This document shows positions 53,776-62,679 of a DNA stretch of 64,000 nt, piece by piece. The position numbers and the translations under genes were made by a program. Below the pieces are notes generated by a model. It did no database searches and was not told where the DNA came from. It saw only the letters and a list, made by a program, of their open reading frames with translations. Location: contig JABCZJ010000005.1 in NCBI GenBank assembly GCA_013289715.1, positions 186,001 through 250,000 of the forward strand. The letters are read 5' to 3'. The number at the start of each line of letters is the position of its first letter. Positions within the stretch are counted from its first letter, which is position 1. Origin of the DNA: Acidobacteriota bacterium (GTDB lineage Bacteria; Acidobacteriota; Terriglobia; Acidiferrales; UBA7541).

Positions 53776-56241
53776 TTAGCGTCGGAAACCACCACCACCG
53801 CGGAATCCACCGAACCCGCCGCCGCCCCAGCCGCCGTGAAACCCTCCATCACTAAATCCGCTGCTGCGATCTCCCCATCCGCCGCTGCTGCGGTCGCTGA
53901 ATCCTCCGCCGCCGGAGCCGCCACCCCAGCCACCGGAGCGATAGTTGTTCCAACGTTGTGAACCCTGGTCGCGGGCCGCCGCTTCGTTGTTGAACGACGA
54001 GGCTGATTTCGTGGCATTGCTCCAGCCGCTGCCAGAGTTTTGCTGCCAACCCGAGCTGGGGCTGCCTCGGTACACGTTGCCATCATGGCTGGCATATAGA
54101 TTGTTGTCGCTGTAACCAACGCCATTTCCCGTGTGGGTGTTGTAGGCGAAACCGCGATTCACACTTGCGGCAGAGCCGCTATACGCATTTCCGGCAACTC
54201 CGTGTGCTCCACCCGCTACTACTCCTGTGTTCGGATTGTATGCCGCGCCTCGGCTACCCGCTGCGTAATTCCCGGTGTACGCGTTGTAGTTGTAGCCTCT
54301 GCCGCCTACACCAGACGCGCCGGTGACTGGATTGTAAAAACTCCCCCGCGTTCCCGCGCCGACGTTGCCGGTGTAAGGATTCGCCCAAGCAGCGCGCGTG
54401 CCGCCGTAAGCCGCATTGCCCCAGTGGCCGTAAAAATTCGCGGATGCGACTCCGCCGTAAGCGCCCCATCCCCACGCAGGAGCTACTGGGCCCCAGCCGT
54501 ACCAACCGACTGGACCCCACCAAGGACTGCATGCGGCACCCACAGCCATGCCAAGACCAAAGCCAAGCGCCCAACCTCCCGCCGCGCTCCAGCCGAATGA
54601 AGCGCCGACGCCATAAGTCACGGGAGCCGGGAGCCAAACGTCCGTAGTGACGAACGGCGAGTACACATAACCCGTGCCGTAGACTACAACGCCGTCTGTC
54701 GAGACCACGGTTCCGTAATAGCCAGGAGTGTAGCCCACGTAAACAACGCTCGGGGTGTAGCCGTACACCTGCGCATACGTGACGTAGTAAATCGGCGAAC
54801 TAGGTGGAATGGTATAAATCGCCGGAGGCACCGTTACCGCTACCGCCCACGGCCCATTCGCTGAAGGCCCAGCGAACCACACTCCACCCTGGCAGGAATA
54901 AAAAGACGTTCCCGAAACCATCACGACCGGCGTCGTTGAATTGACGGCGTACATTAAAGACGTATCTGTCACGGGCTGGAAATTCGGTTCTCCAACATAG
55001 GAAAGTGTCAGCTTGGCTTTTGCGCGGTTGATGGTCGCCGTCTGCGGTATTTGATTGGCGATTAAAGCCTCTTTCGCCTGCGGAGTGCCGGGAATGGAAA
55101 CCAGCACGCTCGCCTTCGGACTGTAAACCGGAATCTTCGCAAAATCCGCCGGAAGACTGGTAGCGGCAATGTAGCTCCACGGGCCATTTTGCAGGGACGT
55201 GGACGAGAACCAGCGCCCGGCGACGAGTATGTAGTACGTAGAATTGCCGTTGTCCAGGAAGATGTCGTCACCGGAATTGGTGACGTACAACAAACTCGTG
55301 CCCGGGATCGGCGTGAATTCCGGCGCTCCTGAAGTGAGGATCAATTCCGCCGGCGTCGTGCTGACGTAAACCTGTGGTGCCTGCAAATCTGCGAACGCCG
55401 CTTTGAGGGATTGTTCGGGATTTCCCAGCACCTGATTCTGGTGCGCCTGCAGCGCTGCCTCTTTGACTTTATCCAGGTCTTTTTTTGGATCACGCTTGGC
55501 CATCAACCAATCGCCCTGGAGAGTCTGCGACTCCACCCAGCCGTCCATCAGTGCCAGGTAATACATACTCTTGCCGGAATCGAAGAGAATCAATGCGCGA
55601 GTGTTGATGATTTTTTGCAGGCCGTTGCCGGCATCCTGCATCACCGGTTGCCCATCAATGAGCGCCAGTACGGCGGGGGCCGTGCTGAAAAAGATCGTCG
55701 GTGGATTATTCTTAACTTCTACTCTTTTCTGTTTTTCCGCCACGGATGTAACGGCCAGGCTGGATTGCAACTGATCGAGCGGCACCACCTGGGTCCAGGT
55801 CATGTCCTTCTTGAACGCCCCAGAATATGCCGCCCCGTTATTGGCGACGGTGGGAAATTTCTGCCTGGTCAAATGGAAGTCTTCCAGCGTCACCACGCGA
55901 TTGACCTTGTCAACTTCCGTGCGTGCGGTGTACCAGATCGCGCCAAAATCAGTTTTGTCCGTGCCGGTCCAGATGATGACCACGGAATATGCGTCCAGGA
56001 CATTTCCCGTCCAATCGCTCAGTTCCGGCTGGTACACGGAAATCTTCGCGTCTTGATAGGCGAACTGCCGCGGCCACGGGTCGCCTCCCGGCGGCGACAC
56101 TTTGGCTGGGGAGGCGGGAGCCTTAGCCGCGGGCGTGGTAGATGTGGCGGACTGCGGCAGTGCCATGCCAGGTGACGCAATCACAACGCACGCGACCAGA
56201 AGCACGGCAATCATAGGTTTGAGTCGTGTGTAGAATCCCAT
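53776..56241 (-). CDS. Large exported protein with Gly/Tyr/Asn-rich repeat tail
   Basis: The ATG at 56241 follows GAGAGGAGCG and opens into a signal peptide (MIAVLLVACVVIASPGMA). Residues up to about 560 form a beta-rich region with repeated phrases such as STAPAVLALIDGQPVMQ, STTPAELILTSGAPEFTPIPGTSLLYVTNSGDDIF and NSTTPVVMVSGTSFYSCQGGVWF. The tail has a hydrophobic Trp/Gly-rich part and about five repeats of the type YNPxTGxxxxGxRG before ending in Gly/Ser-rich sequence (GGWGGGGFGGFRGGGG). Similar proteins are annotated as carbohydrate-binding V/XII in other bacteria; I see no catalytic site. A surface or matrix protein is plausible. Confidence 0.82.
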   Translation of the reverse strand: MGFYTRLKPMIAVLLVACVVIASPGMALPQSATSTTPAAKAPASPAKVSPPGGDPWPRQFAYQDAKISVYQPELSDWTGNVLDAYSVVIIWTGTDKTDFGAIWYTARTEVDKVNRVVTLEDFHLTRQKFPTVANNGAAYSGAFKKDMTWTQVVPLDQLQSSLAVTSVAEKQKRVEVKNNPPTIFFSTAPAVLALIDGQPVMQDAGNGLQKIINTRALILFDSGKSMYYLALMDGWVESQTLQGDWLMAKRDPKKDLDKVKEAALQAHQNQVLGNPEQSLKAAFADLQAPQVYVSTTPAELILTSGAPEFTPIPGTSLLYVTNSGDDIFLDNGNSTYYILVAGRWFSSTSLQNGPWSYIAATSLPADFAKIPVYSPKASVLVSIPGTPQAKEALIANQIPQTATINRAKAKLTLSYVGEPNFQPVTDTSLMYAVNSTTPVVMVSGTSFYSCQGGVWFAGPSANGPWAVAVTVPPAIYTIPPSSPIYYVTYAQVYGYTPSVVYVGYTPGYYGTVVSTDGVVVYGTGYVYSPFVTTDVWLPAPVTYGVGASFGWSAAGGWALGFGLGMAVGAACSPWWGPVGWYGWGPVAPAWGWGAYGGVASANFYGHWGNAAYGGTRAAWANPYTGNVGAGTRGSFYNPVTGASGVGGRGYNYNAYTGNYAAGSRGAAYNPNTGVVAGGAHGVAGNAYSGSAASVNRGFAYNTHTGNGVGYSDNNLYASHDGNVYRGSPSSGWQQNSGSGWSNATKSASSFNNEAAARDQGSQRWNNYRSGGWGGGSGGGGFSDRSSGGWGDRSSGFSDGGFHGGWGGGGFGGFRGGGGFRR

Positions 56242-56459
56242 ATCGCCCACGCTCCTCTCTCCGTTTGGATTGGGGAGGCGGCAACGCCGCCCGGTATGCG
56301 GGTGGCGAAGCGCCCGGTTTCTTCTCGTGCTTGCCGACATTGTCCAGGCGACCGATTGCGTCGCCGGAGCTGAGAACGCGACGAGCGTGCGTTGCGTCGA
56401 AGCTTCGGTGCTGGGTCAGTTTCCGATTACGCGATGAATCAGAAGTTGAGGTTACTGTT

Positions 56460-56807
56460 TTACTCGGCGGCGAGGTTTACCTGCCTGGCGGCTTCGTCCC
56501 ATTTTTTCTGGTCCTCGGCGCTGATCGGCTCAGGCTTGAGGTTCACGGTCAGCTTGTCCAGCTTGCCCGTAAAGCGGAACGGAACCTGGTAATCCTTGTC
56601 GTCCACCGGCGTCCGCGAATCAATGCCCACATCGAAGGTCTCGTCGATCGACATGATGAATGGAATGGTGTGCGGGATTGTCTTGCTATCCACTTGCTGG
56701 CCATCAATCGAGAGAACGCCGGTTCCACCATTGCCAAAGCCATGCCCGTCGTACTGAAAGTCAAAAACGATTGTGTGTTTCCCAGGCGATAGCGGTTGCT
56801 TCGCTTC
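56460..56807 (-). pseudogene. Detached C-terminal part of the arylsulfatase, in frame behind a TGA
   Basis: Directly after the TGA that ends the arylsulfatase frame, the same frame reads on for 115 codons: EAKQPLSPGKHTIVFDFQYDGHGF, GGTGVLSIDGQQVDSKTIPHTIPFIMSIDETFDVGID and VPFRFTGKLDKLTVNL. This is the normal C-terminal beta domain of this arylsulfatase type, and the family usually has Trp (RFRWE) where the stop stands. It therefore belongs to the gene at 56808-58952 and would only be made by readthrough. Confidence 0.8.
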
Positions 56808-58952
56808 TCAACGGAAACGCGCCATATCGACCAAATTGTAGGTGAAAACCGGTACCCCCTTCAGCACGTAGAGACCGTAACCGCCGAAGCGGCCACCCAA
56901 GGTGACCAGCATACCCTCAGCGCCGCCTTGTGGGATTTCGACGTCGGCGGTGATGGCGTAGGACTTGTTCAGAATGCTGGGGGCATCGCTGACGGGCAGG
57001 CCGGAGATTTCACCGGTGTATGTGAATACGTTCCGCCCGGCGGTGGCACTGGGCCGCGGCGTAATCAGCCGCGGCAGGACTGAATTGTCTAGTGGAAGTA
57101 CGTTGTATTTTTCCGCCTCTACCAGGAAAAGTTGCTGCAGATCACGCAGCTTGTCCGGATACTTGGCCGCGAGGTCGTTGTATTCCGAAAAATCGTCGGC
57201 GATGTTGTAGAGCTCCCATTTGTAACCATCAACCACATCGGGCAGTTTGATTGTGCCCAGCGCCCACGGAGGAGCCGGCGGGGTGGTGGCAGCAATCCAG
57301 CCTTCGTGGTAGATCGCGCGGTTGCCAAGCATCTCAAAGTACTGCGTCGTACGCGTCGAGGGCGTGTTCGCATTCGCTTTATCGAAAGTGTACTCCATGC
57401 TTATGCCTTCGATTGGCTTCTGCGCAATGCCGTTCACCATTGCGGGTGCCTGAACGCCAGCCGCTTCCAGAATCGTCGGCACGATGTCGATAATGTGGTG
57501 AAACTGGGTGCGGATGCCGCCCGCGTCTTTGATGCGATTGGGCCAGGCGATCACCATGCCCTGCCGCGTGCCTCCGAAGTGCGATGCCACCTGCTTGGTC
57601 CACTTGAAGGGAGTGTCAAAGGCCCAGGACCATGCCACCGACATATGCGGGTACGTCAAGTCGGAACCCCAAACGTTGTAAGCTTTCATCTGGTCGGCAA
57701 TCGGAATATCCAGAATCCCATTGTAGGCAGTCATCTGGTTCGGCGTGCCCACCAGTGTGCCTTCGGCGCTCGTACCATTGTCGCCGCTGATGTAAATGAT
57801 GAGCGTGTTGTCGAGCTTGCCCATATCATCCACTGCCTGAACCACGCGACCGATCTCGTAGTCGGTGTATGCCGCGTATGCCGCAAAAACCTTCGCCTCG
57901 CGCGCAAATAGTTTTTTATTTTCGGCTGGCAGTGAGTCCCATTTCGGCAAGACGTCGGGCCACGGCGTCAGTTGCGTATTCGCAGGAATGACGCCGAGGC
58001 GTTTCTGATTCGCAAAAATCTGTTCGCGCAATTCGTTCCAACCCATGTCGAACTTACCTTTGAACTTGTCGATCCATTCTTGAGTCGGCTGATGCGGAGA
58101 GTGCGTTCCGCCGGGAACGTAATACAGGAAAAATGGCTTGTCAGGGGCAGACGCGTTCAGTTCCTGCAAGTGTTTGATCGCATCGTCTGCCAAATCGGTC
58201 GTTAAGTTGTAGCCAGGCTTGCCAATCCAGGGGAAGACCTGTTCGGTATTGCGAAATAGGTATGGCGTCCATTGGTCGGTCTCGCCTCCCATGAATCCGT
58301 AAAAATATTCGAATCCCATTCCGCTGGGCCATTGATCAAACGGCCCTGCCGCACTGTATTGATAGGTCGGAGTGTTGTGCTCCTTGCCGAACCACGACGT
58401 AGCGTAGCCGTTCTCCTTCAGAATCTCTGCTATCGTCGCGCTCTCGGGGCCGATGATGGAGTCGTAGCCTGGGTAGCCGGTGGACATCTCTCCGATAACG
58501 CCGAAACCCACGGGGTGGTGGTTCCGGCCTGTGATCAACGCAGCTCGCGTCGGCGAGCACAGAGCCGTGGAATGAAATTGGGTGTAACGCAGCCCCATCT
58601 TCGCAATGCGGTCCATCGTCGGAGTTGGGATCACGCCGCCAAATGTGCCGCTCACTCCGTAGCCCTGATCGTCCGTCATGATCAGCAGCACATTGGGTGC
58701 GCCCTTTGGCGGCACAATCTTCGCAGGCCAGCAGGCCTTGGAACTGGCGGCGTTTAGGTTGATGACGCCGCCGAAGGCCGGCGGCGGCGACGGCACGTAC
58801 TTGCCATCGATGGTGGTGGTGGCGCTGGTGGAACACGGCATACCCGTCGTTTGCTGGGCGTTGATAGCAAATGACGCGGATAGGAAGAGCAGGAATAACC
58901 CGACCAGTTGAAGCAGGCCGCGGGTTTTCTCGAACTTCTTCGAATTCCTCAT
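56808..58952 (-). CDS. Arylsulfatase (formylglycine sulfatase), exported, prematurely stopped
   Basis: It hydrolyses sulfate esters outside the cytoplasm. The ATG at 58952 behind GGAGG starts a signal peptide (LQLVGLFLLFLSASFAINAQ). The metal site NVLLIMTDDQGYG (Asp94, Asp95) and the formylglycine signature CSPTRAALITGR (Cys132) are intact, with GNGTS-like DNGTSAEGT and FHHIIDIVPTILEAAG further on. The frame stops at TGA 56808-56810 at residue 714, while the C-terminal domain continues in frame to 56460. The truncated protein may not fold. An 18-bp motif at 59036 lies upstream and recurs before the SYLF gene. Confidence 0.88.
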   Translation of the reverse strand: MRNSKKFEKTRGLLQLVGLFLLFLSASFAINAQQTTGMPCSTSATTTIDGKYVPSPPPAFGGVINLNAASSKACWPAKIVPPKGAPNVLLIMTDDQGYGVSGTFGGVIPTPTMDRIAKMGLRYTQFHSTALCSPTRAALITGRNHHPVGFGVIGEMSTGYPGYDSIIGPESATIAEILKENGYATSWFGKEHNTPTYQYSAAGPFDQWPSGMGFEYFYGFMGGETDQWTPYLFRNTEQVFPWIGKPGYNLTTDLADDAIKHLQELNASAPDKPFFLYYVPGGTHSPHQPTQEWIDKFKGKFDMGWNELREQIFANQKRLGVIPANTQLTPWPDVLPKWDSLPAENKKLFAREAKVFAAYAAYTDYEIGRVVQAVDDMGKLDNTLIIYISGDNGTSAEGTLVGTPNQMTAYNGILDIPIADQMKAYNVWGSDLTYPHMSVAWSWAFDTPFKWTKQVASHFGGTRQGMVIAWPNRIKDAGGIRTQFHHIIDIVPTILEAAGVQAPAMVNGIAQKPIEGISMEYTFDKANANTPSTRTTQYFEMLGNRAIYHEGWIAATTPPAPPWALGTIKLPDVVDGYKWELYNIADDFSEYNDLAAKYPDKLRDLQQLFLVEAEKYNVLPLDNSVLPRLITPRPSATAGRNVFTYTGEISGLPVSDAPSILNKSYAITADVEIPQGGAEGMLVTLGGRFGGYGLYVLKGVPVFTYNLVDMARFR

Positions 58953-59035
58953 GCAGATCACGCCTCCACGTCGCAGAATGGGCCAACACAAGGCGCCGAG
59001 TTGGTGGATGGTGCGGCTTCACGCACACTCGCTAC

Positions 59036-59053
59036 AATTGTCAAAAGTGACAG
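59036..59053 (-). promoter_or_regulatory. Shared upstream motif copy 1 (TGTCA-N4-TGACA), before arylsulfatase
   Basis: Read on the minus strand the site is CTGTCACTTTTGACAATT, an inverted repeat TGTCA/TGACA with 4-nt spacer. It lies 84 nt upstream of the arylsulfatase ATG. Copy 2 at 60556 differs by one base in 18. The right arm also forms TTGACA, so it could overlap a -35 box. Confidence 0.65.
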
Positions 59054-59171
59054 CTAGTGGTCTCTCAATCCTGATAAACGCGGCAACCTTAGAAGTGAAG
59101 TGGCACTTCGAATCTCTAATGGCGTGACTCATCAGGCTTACAGCCGTTTCGATCAGGAAAACTGCTGGCGG

Positions 59172-59753
59172 CTAGTGCTCAAAAATTACCGGAGGCCCGC
59201 TGACCCGCTTTGCCTGAAAGGCGATTGTTACCTCGACACGGTCGGCGATTTTGATGAAAGGAATGCTTCCGTCCACCCCATAGTCTTTACGGTCAAAGGC
59301 CATTGTTCCTTTAATCTCGCCTACGCCTTTCCCCTCGGTGTCAGACGTTAGCAGCAGAGCGTCGGGTTTAGTCACTCCGCGAATCGTAAAGTTGCCCTGC
59401 ACCTGGAAGGTGGTTGGACTCGTCCGCACAATCTTCGTTGACTTGAACGTGATGAAGGGATCGTGCTTGACGTCAAAGAAATCTTTGCTTTTTAGCTTGT
59501 CATCCTTCATACCGCTGCCTGTATCCACGGTGGCTGCCTGAATCTTGATGTCCAAGACGCCTGTGGAGATATTAGGAGACGTAAACGTTAAAGTAGCGTC
59601 CCACTTATCGAAATGACCCTCTATATCCACCGATGACTTCACGTAGAACTTAATCGTGCTTTGCTCCGGCGTAATGACGAAAACGGGAACCTGCGCTCGG
59701 CTTAGTGGCGAGAGCAAAGCGGACGCTAAGAGGCAGAGGACAACTAGTCGCAT
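59172..59753 (-). CDS. YceI-family exported lipid-binding protein
   Basis: A 193-aa periplasmic barrel. Signal peptide MRLVVLCLLASALLSPLSRAQ; then the YceI pattern FVITPEQSTIKFYVKSSVDIEGHFDKWDATLTF, VDTGSGMKDDKLKSKDFFDVKHDPFITFKSTKI, NFTIRGVTKP and FDRKDYGVDG. It starts 68 nt after the SYLF gene on the same strand and is probably in one transcript with it, under the motif at 60556. It is not close in sequence to the YceI at 44348. Confidence 0.92.
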   Translation of the reverse strand: MRLVVLCLLASALLSPLSRAQVPVFVITPEQSTIKFYVKSSVDIEGHFDKWDATLTFTSPNISTGVLDIKIQAATVDTGSGMKDDKLKSKDFFDVKHDPFITFKSTKIVRTSPTTFQVQGNFTIRGVTKPDALLLTSDTEGKGVGEIKGTMAFDRKDYGVDGSIPFIKIADRVEVTIAFQAKRVSGPPVIFEH

Positions 59754-59821
59754 GGAATCCCACCTTGCACAAGAGCTGTGCGACGTTCGCGGCCGTTTCT
59801 CATTCCGGTGGTTTGCACAAG

Positions 59822-60499
59822 CTACTTGCGAGTCGGCGAAGCCTTGGTCAGTTCGTCGTCCAAAGGTTTGGCGGCCGGCGGAGCGACCTGGCCACCTTCG
59901 ACGATTTCCTTCGCAGTGATCGATTTGCCGTAAAGAGCTTTATTGGCGTCATCGTCGGTGTCCATCGATGCGCCTTCCAGCGAGACGCCGGCAAAAAGTC
60001 CGCTGCTTCGCGAATATGTCAGAACGTCCACGTGCATCGAAGCGGCGTTGTAACCCGTAGCCTGAGCCCCGGTGGGACCGGCGGCGGCGGCAGCGTTCGC
60101 TCCAAGCTTTGTTTTCCCGTTCAGGATTTGCTCTGCGCCGGTGTGGTTCATCACCACCAGCACAAAGTCAGTCGCCGTAGACCCAAGCTGCACGCCGATG
60201 CTGGCTTGATCGAGCTTGTACATCGCCGGCGTGCCCCAGGCACCGTTCATTTCCGCGCCCGCGCGGCAAACCAGCACACCTCGACCATAACTGCCGCCGA
60301 TTCCGATGGCTACTTTTTTGACGCTGGGAAATATCAAAACGCAGGCGGCTTGGTCGAGGATATTTGTGGGCAAGGGGCCGGCCAGAAGCGCGCGGAAAAC
60401 CGTGGCCGAATTCGATATACGCTCTTCTTCCTTCTTCTGAGCAAACAGCGGAGAAGCTACCGCTAAACACAATGCAGCCACGATCATTCTCTTTTTCAC
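59822..60499 (-). CDS. SYLF/Ysc84-type lipid-binding exported protein
   Basis: The 225-aa protein has a signal peptide (MIVAALCLAVASPLFAQ) and the Ysc84/SYLF actin- and phospholipid-binding domain known from eukaryotes and bacteria: NILDQAACVLIFPSVKKVAIGIGGSYGRGVLVCR, SIGVQLGSTATDFVLVVMN, and TYSRSSGLFAGVSLEGASMDTDDDANKALYG. In bacteria such proteins are exported and thought to bind lipids. It heads a likely operon with YceI, and copy 2 of the shared motif is 57 nt upstream. Confidence 0.93.
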   Translation of the reverse strand: MKKRMIVAALCLAVASPLFAQKKEEERISNSATVFRALLAGPLPTNILDQAACVLIFPSVKKVAIGIGGSYGRGVLVCRAGAEMNGAWGTPAMYKLDQASIGVQLGSTATDFVLVVMNHTGAEQILNGKTKLGANAAAAAGPTGAQATGYNAASMHVDVLTYSRSSGLFAGVSLEGASMDTDDDANKALYGKSITAKEIVEGGQVAPPAAKPLDDELTKASPTRK

Positions 60500-60555
60500 G
60501 TTTCGTCCTTTATTGCAAAGATGTGGTCATAATGCCCGGCCGTCTGGCGAGTGGT

Positions 60556-60573
60556 AATTGTCAAAACTGACAG
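60556..60573 (-). promoter_or_regulatory. Shared upstream motif copy 2 (TGTCA-N4-TGACA), before the SYLF-YceI unit
   Basis: On the minus strand the site is CTGTCAGTTTTGACAATT, 17 of 18 identical to copy 1 at 59036. It stands 57 nt upstream of the SYLF start codon. Its strand orientation relative to the gene is the same as in copy 1, which supports a shared regulator or promoter type. Confidence 0.65.
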
Positions 60574-61195
60574 TCTATCGACCGTCTGAGGGCGTGATGG
60601 AACCGGTTCAAGAATGAAAGTACAACGCGCGACAATCGATAACAATGCGAGATTTCTGAACCCCCTATAGGCCCAGATAGACGCCGCAACCATAGAAGTA
60701 CACTGGAACGTGAACTACGCAGCTGCTGGACACCCTATTCAAGGTTAAGTCGCGATTAACGGAGTTCGGGGAGATCGAAGCCTAACCGGGACACCGTTGT
60801 AATCGCATTTCCTCCAACGGGACTTCTGGATCACACCGTTAATCGGGACTTACGCGCATTTTCTTCCAGGAACCAGCGCCAAGAGCCGTTGAACGCGCTT
60901 CAGGATGCGGCGCGGTCATGGCGCTCACGGGAAGTATTCAATGACAGCATCAACTAAGTCGGAGTGAGTCCGCCTATCGCTTAAGCTGCCGCTATTGTCC
61001 GCAGGTCCCTCAGCTCTAAATTCCGCCACCTCTTTCCACTGCTGCTCCGCCCGCCGCGCCAAAGCCGTTCCTCGCAAAAGCACGTCGATAGCTACCGACT
61101 CTTTTCGATCTTCGAAATTCCCTTGCACTTGCCTATCCCATTTATTCCATGTTAACTACTACTTCTCATCACGTCGCGTAATTGTGGAGGCTGCT
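60574..61195. other. Gene-free region left of the TerY-P triad
   Basis: The 620 nt contain no gene I can support. A minus-strand frame of 67 codons (60925-61128) and an upstream extension of the VWA gene frame lack ribosome sites and family resemblance. Promoters for the SYLF gene (left side) and the VWA gene (right side) must lie here. Confidence 0.4.
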
Positions 61196-61873
61196 TTGCC
61201 AAACGCCCTGGATCAAGTACCCTTTGGAGGCGCCGAGTTTGCGGAGAACCCTGAACCCCGCTGCCCCTGCATCTTGCTCTTAGATACCTCTGGCTCGATG
61301 AAGGGTGAGCCGATAGCGCAGCTCAACGAGGGGCTGATCACATTCAAGGATGAACTTTCGGCCGACGCGCTCGCGCAGAAACGCGTCGAGGTAGCGCTCA
61401 TCACCTTCGGCCCTGTTCAGGTCCACTCGGACTTTCAGACCGCCGACCTTTTTAAGCCTCCACGTCTCGAAACTACGGGCGACACTCCCATGGGGGCCGC
61501 CATACTTCAGGCCTTGGCTATCTTGGATCAGCGCAAACAAGCTTATAAATCCAACGGAATCTCCTATTATCGCCCGTGGATTTTCCTCGTCACCGATGGT
61601 GCGCCGACCGACGCCTGGAAGGAAGCTGCCAAGAAGGTACGCGCTGGCGAGGAGGCTAAGGCACTCTCTTTCTTTGCGGTCGGAGTCGAAGGCGCGAACT
61701 TTGAAACGCTCGAAGAAATCGCCGTTCGCAAACCGTTAAAGCTGAAGGAACTCCGTTTCCGGGAACTCTTCATCTGGCTATCTAACTCACTGAGCGCGGT
61801 CTCGCGGTCGAATGTGGACGAGCAGGTCCCTCTGCAGAATCCCACCACGCCAGAGGGATGGGCTTCCGTATGA
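61196..61873 (+). CDS. VWA-domain protein of the TerY type
   Basis: A TTG at 61196 lies 5 nt after GGAGG and is the best start; the frame upstream of it is not protein-like. The 225-aa product is essentially one von Willebrand A domain: metal-binding MIDAS DTSGS (Asp30, Ser32, Ser34) in [34 protein letters not shown] and [11 protein letters not shown]. TerY-type VWA proteins act with a phosphatase and a kinase in stress-response systems first linked to tellurite resistance. The next gene overlaps its stop by 4 nt. Confidence 0.9.
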   Translation: MPNALDQVPFGGAEFAENPEPRCPCILLLDTSGSMKGEPIAQLNEGLITFKDELSADALAQKRVEVALITFGPVQVHSDFQTADLFKPPRLETTGDTPMGAAILQALAILDQRKQAYKSNGISYYRPWIFLVTDGAPTDAWKEAAKKVRAGEEAKALSFFAVGVEGANFETLEEIAVRKPLKLKELRFRELFIWLSNSLSAVSRSNVDEQVPLQNPTTPEGWASV

Positions 61874-62676
61874 GCATGGGAGGTTGGCGCTCTGTTGCCG
61901 CCTCCGTGATCGGAACTTCCCACGAAAAAACAGGCGGTGCTTGCCAGGACGCAAATGATTGCCAGATCTATGCGTCGCCTGCCGGAGAAAAGATCCTGGC
62001 TGCAGCCGTGGCTGACGGAGCCGGGAGCGCTGGTTGCGGCGGTGAAGGCGCGGCAATAACGTGTCGCGCGTTGCTCGGGCAGATGGTCGAACACTTGGAT
62101 TCGGGCAAGAGCGTTGAACAAGTCACCGGAGACACGGTCAAGTTTTGGATAACCACTATTCAAAATCTTCTGGAAGCAGAAGCCAGAGCGGTCTCCCGCG
62201 AACGCCGGGATTTCGCTTGTACAATCCTGGGTCTCCTCGTCGGTGAGTCTTGCGCCGCCTGCCTTCAAGTCGGAGACGGCGCGATCGTCCTCGCCGATTC
62301 CGAGGAACACGTTTACGGACACGTCTTCTGGCCGGATCGGGGTGAGTACGCCAATACCACTCATTTCGTAACAGAGGACGACGCCATCGAGCATCTTCAA
62401 TTTGCATCCATCAACCGAGGGGTAGTGGAAGCGGCTCTTCTTACCGACGGGTTGCAGACAATGGCGCTCAACTATCAGCAACGAACCGCCCACGAGCCAT
62501 TCTTCAAAGGATTGTTCGCACCGCTGCGGACTGCCGAAGAAGGCTGCTCTCGCGAACTTTCCGAGGCTCTTGCGGCCTTTCTCAGTTCGCCGCGCGTGAA
62601 CGAAAAAACGGACGACGACAAGACCCTGGTGCTTGCCAGTCGCAGCGATTCAGGTTTGGCAACACCCGCGGTTTAA
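61870..62676 (+). CDS. PP2C-like protein phosphatase of the TerY-P triad
   Basis: Start at ATG 61870 overlaps the VWA stop (ATGA); an ATG at 61858 is possible. The 268-aa protein shows PP2C metal-site motifs: GACQDAND (Asp27), [18 protein letters not shown] (Asp49-Gly50, Glu59), [13 protein letters not shown] and a late [10 protein letters not shown]. It should dephosphorylate Ser/Thr residues and counter the kinase encoded next. It fits the non-canonical PP2C group found with TerY VWA proteins. Confidence 0.9.
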   Translation: MSMGGWRSVAASVIGTSHEKTGGACQDANDCQIYASPAGEKILAAAVADGAGSAGCGGEGAAITCRALLGQMVEHLDSGKSVEQVTGDTVKFWITTIQNLLEAEARAVSRERRDFACTILGLLVGESCAACLQVGDGAIVLADSEEHVYGHVFWPDRGEYANTTHFVTEDDAIEHLQFASINRGVVEAALLTDGLQTMALNYQQRTAHEPFFKGLFAPLRTAEEGCSRELSEALAAFLSSPRVNEKTDDDKTLVLASRSDSGLATPAV

Positions 62677-62679
62677 GCA

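Noticed and set aside
60925..61128. 67-codon minus-strand frame before the VWA gene
   Set aside because: No ribosome site or recognisable motif.
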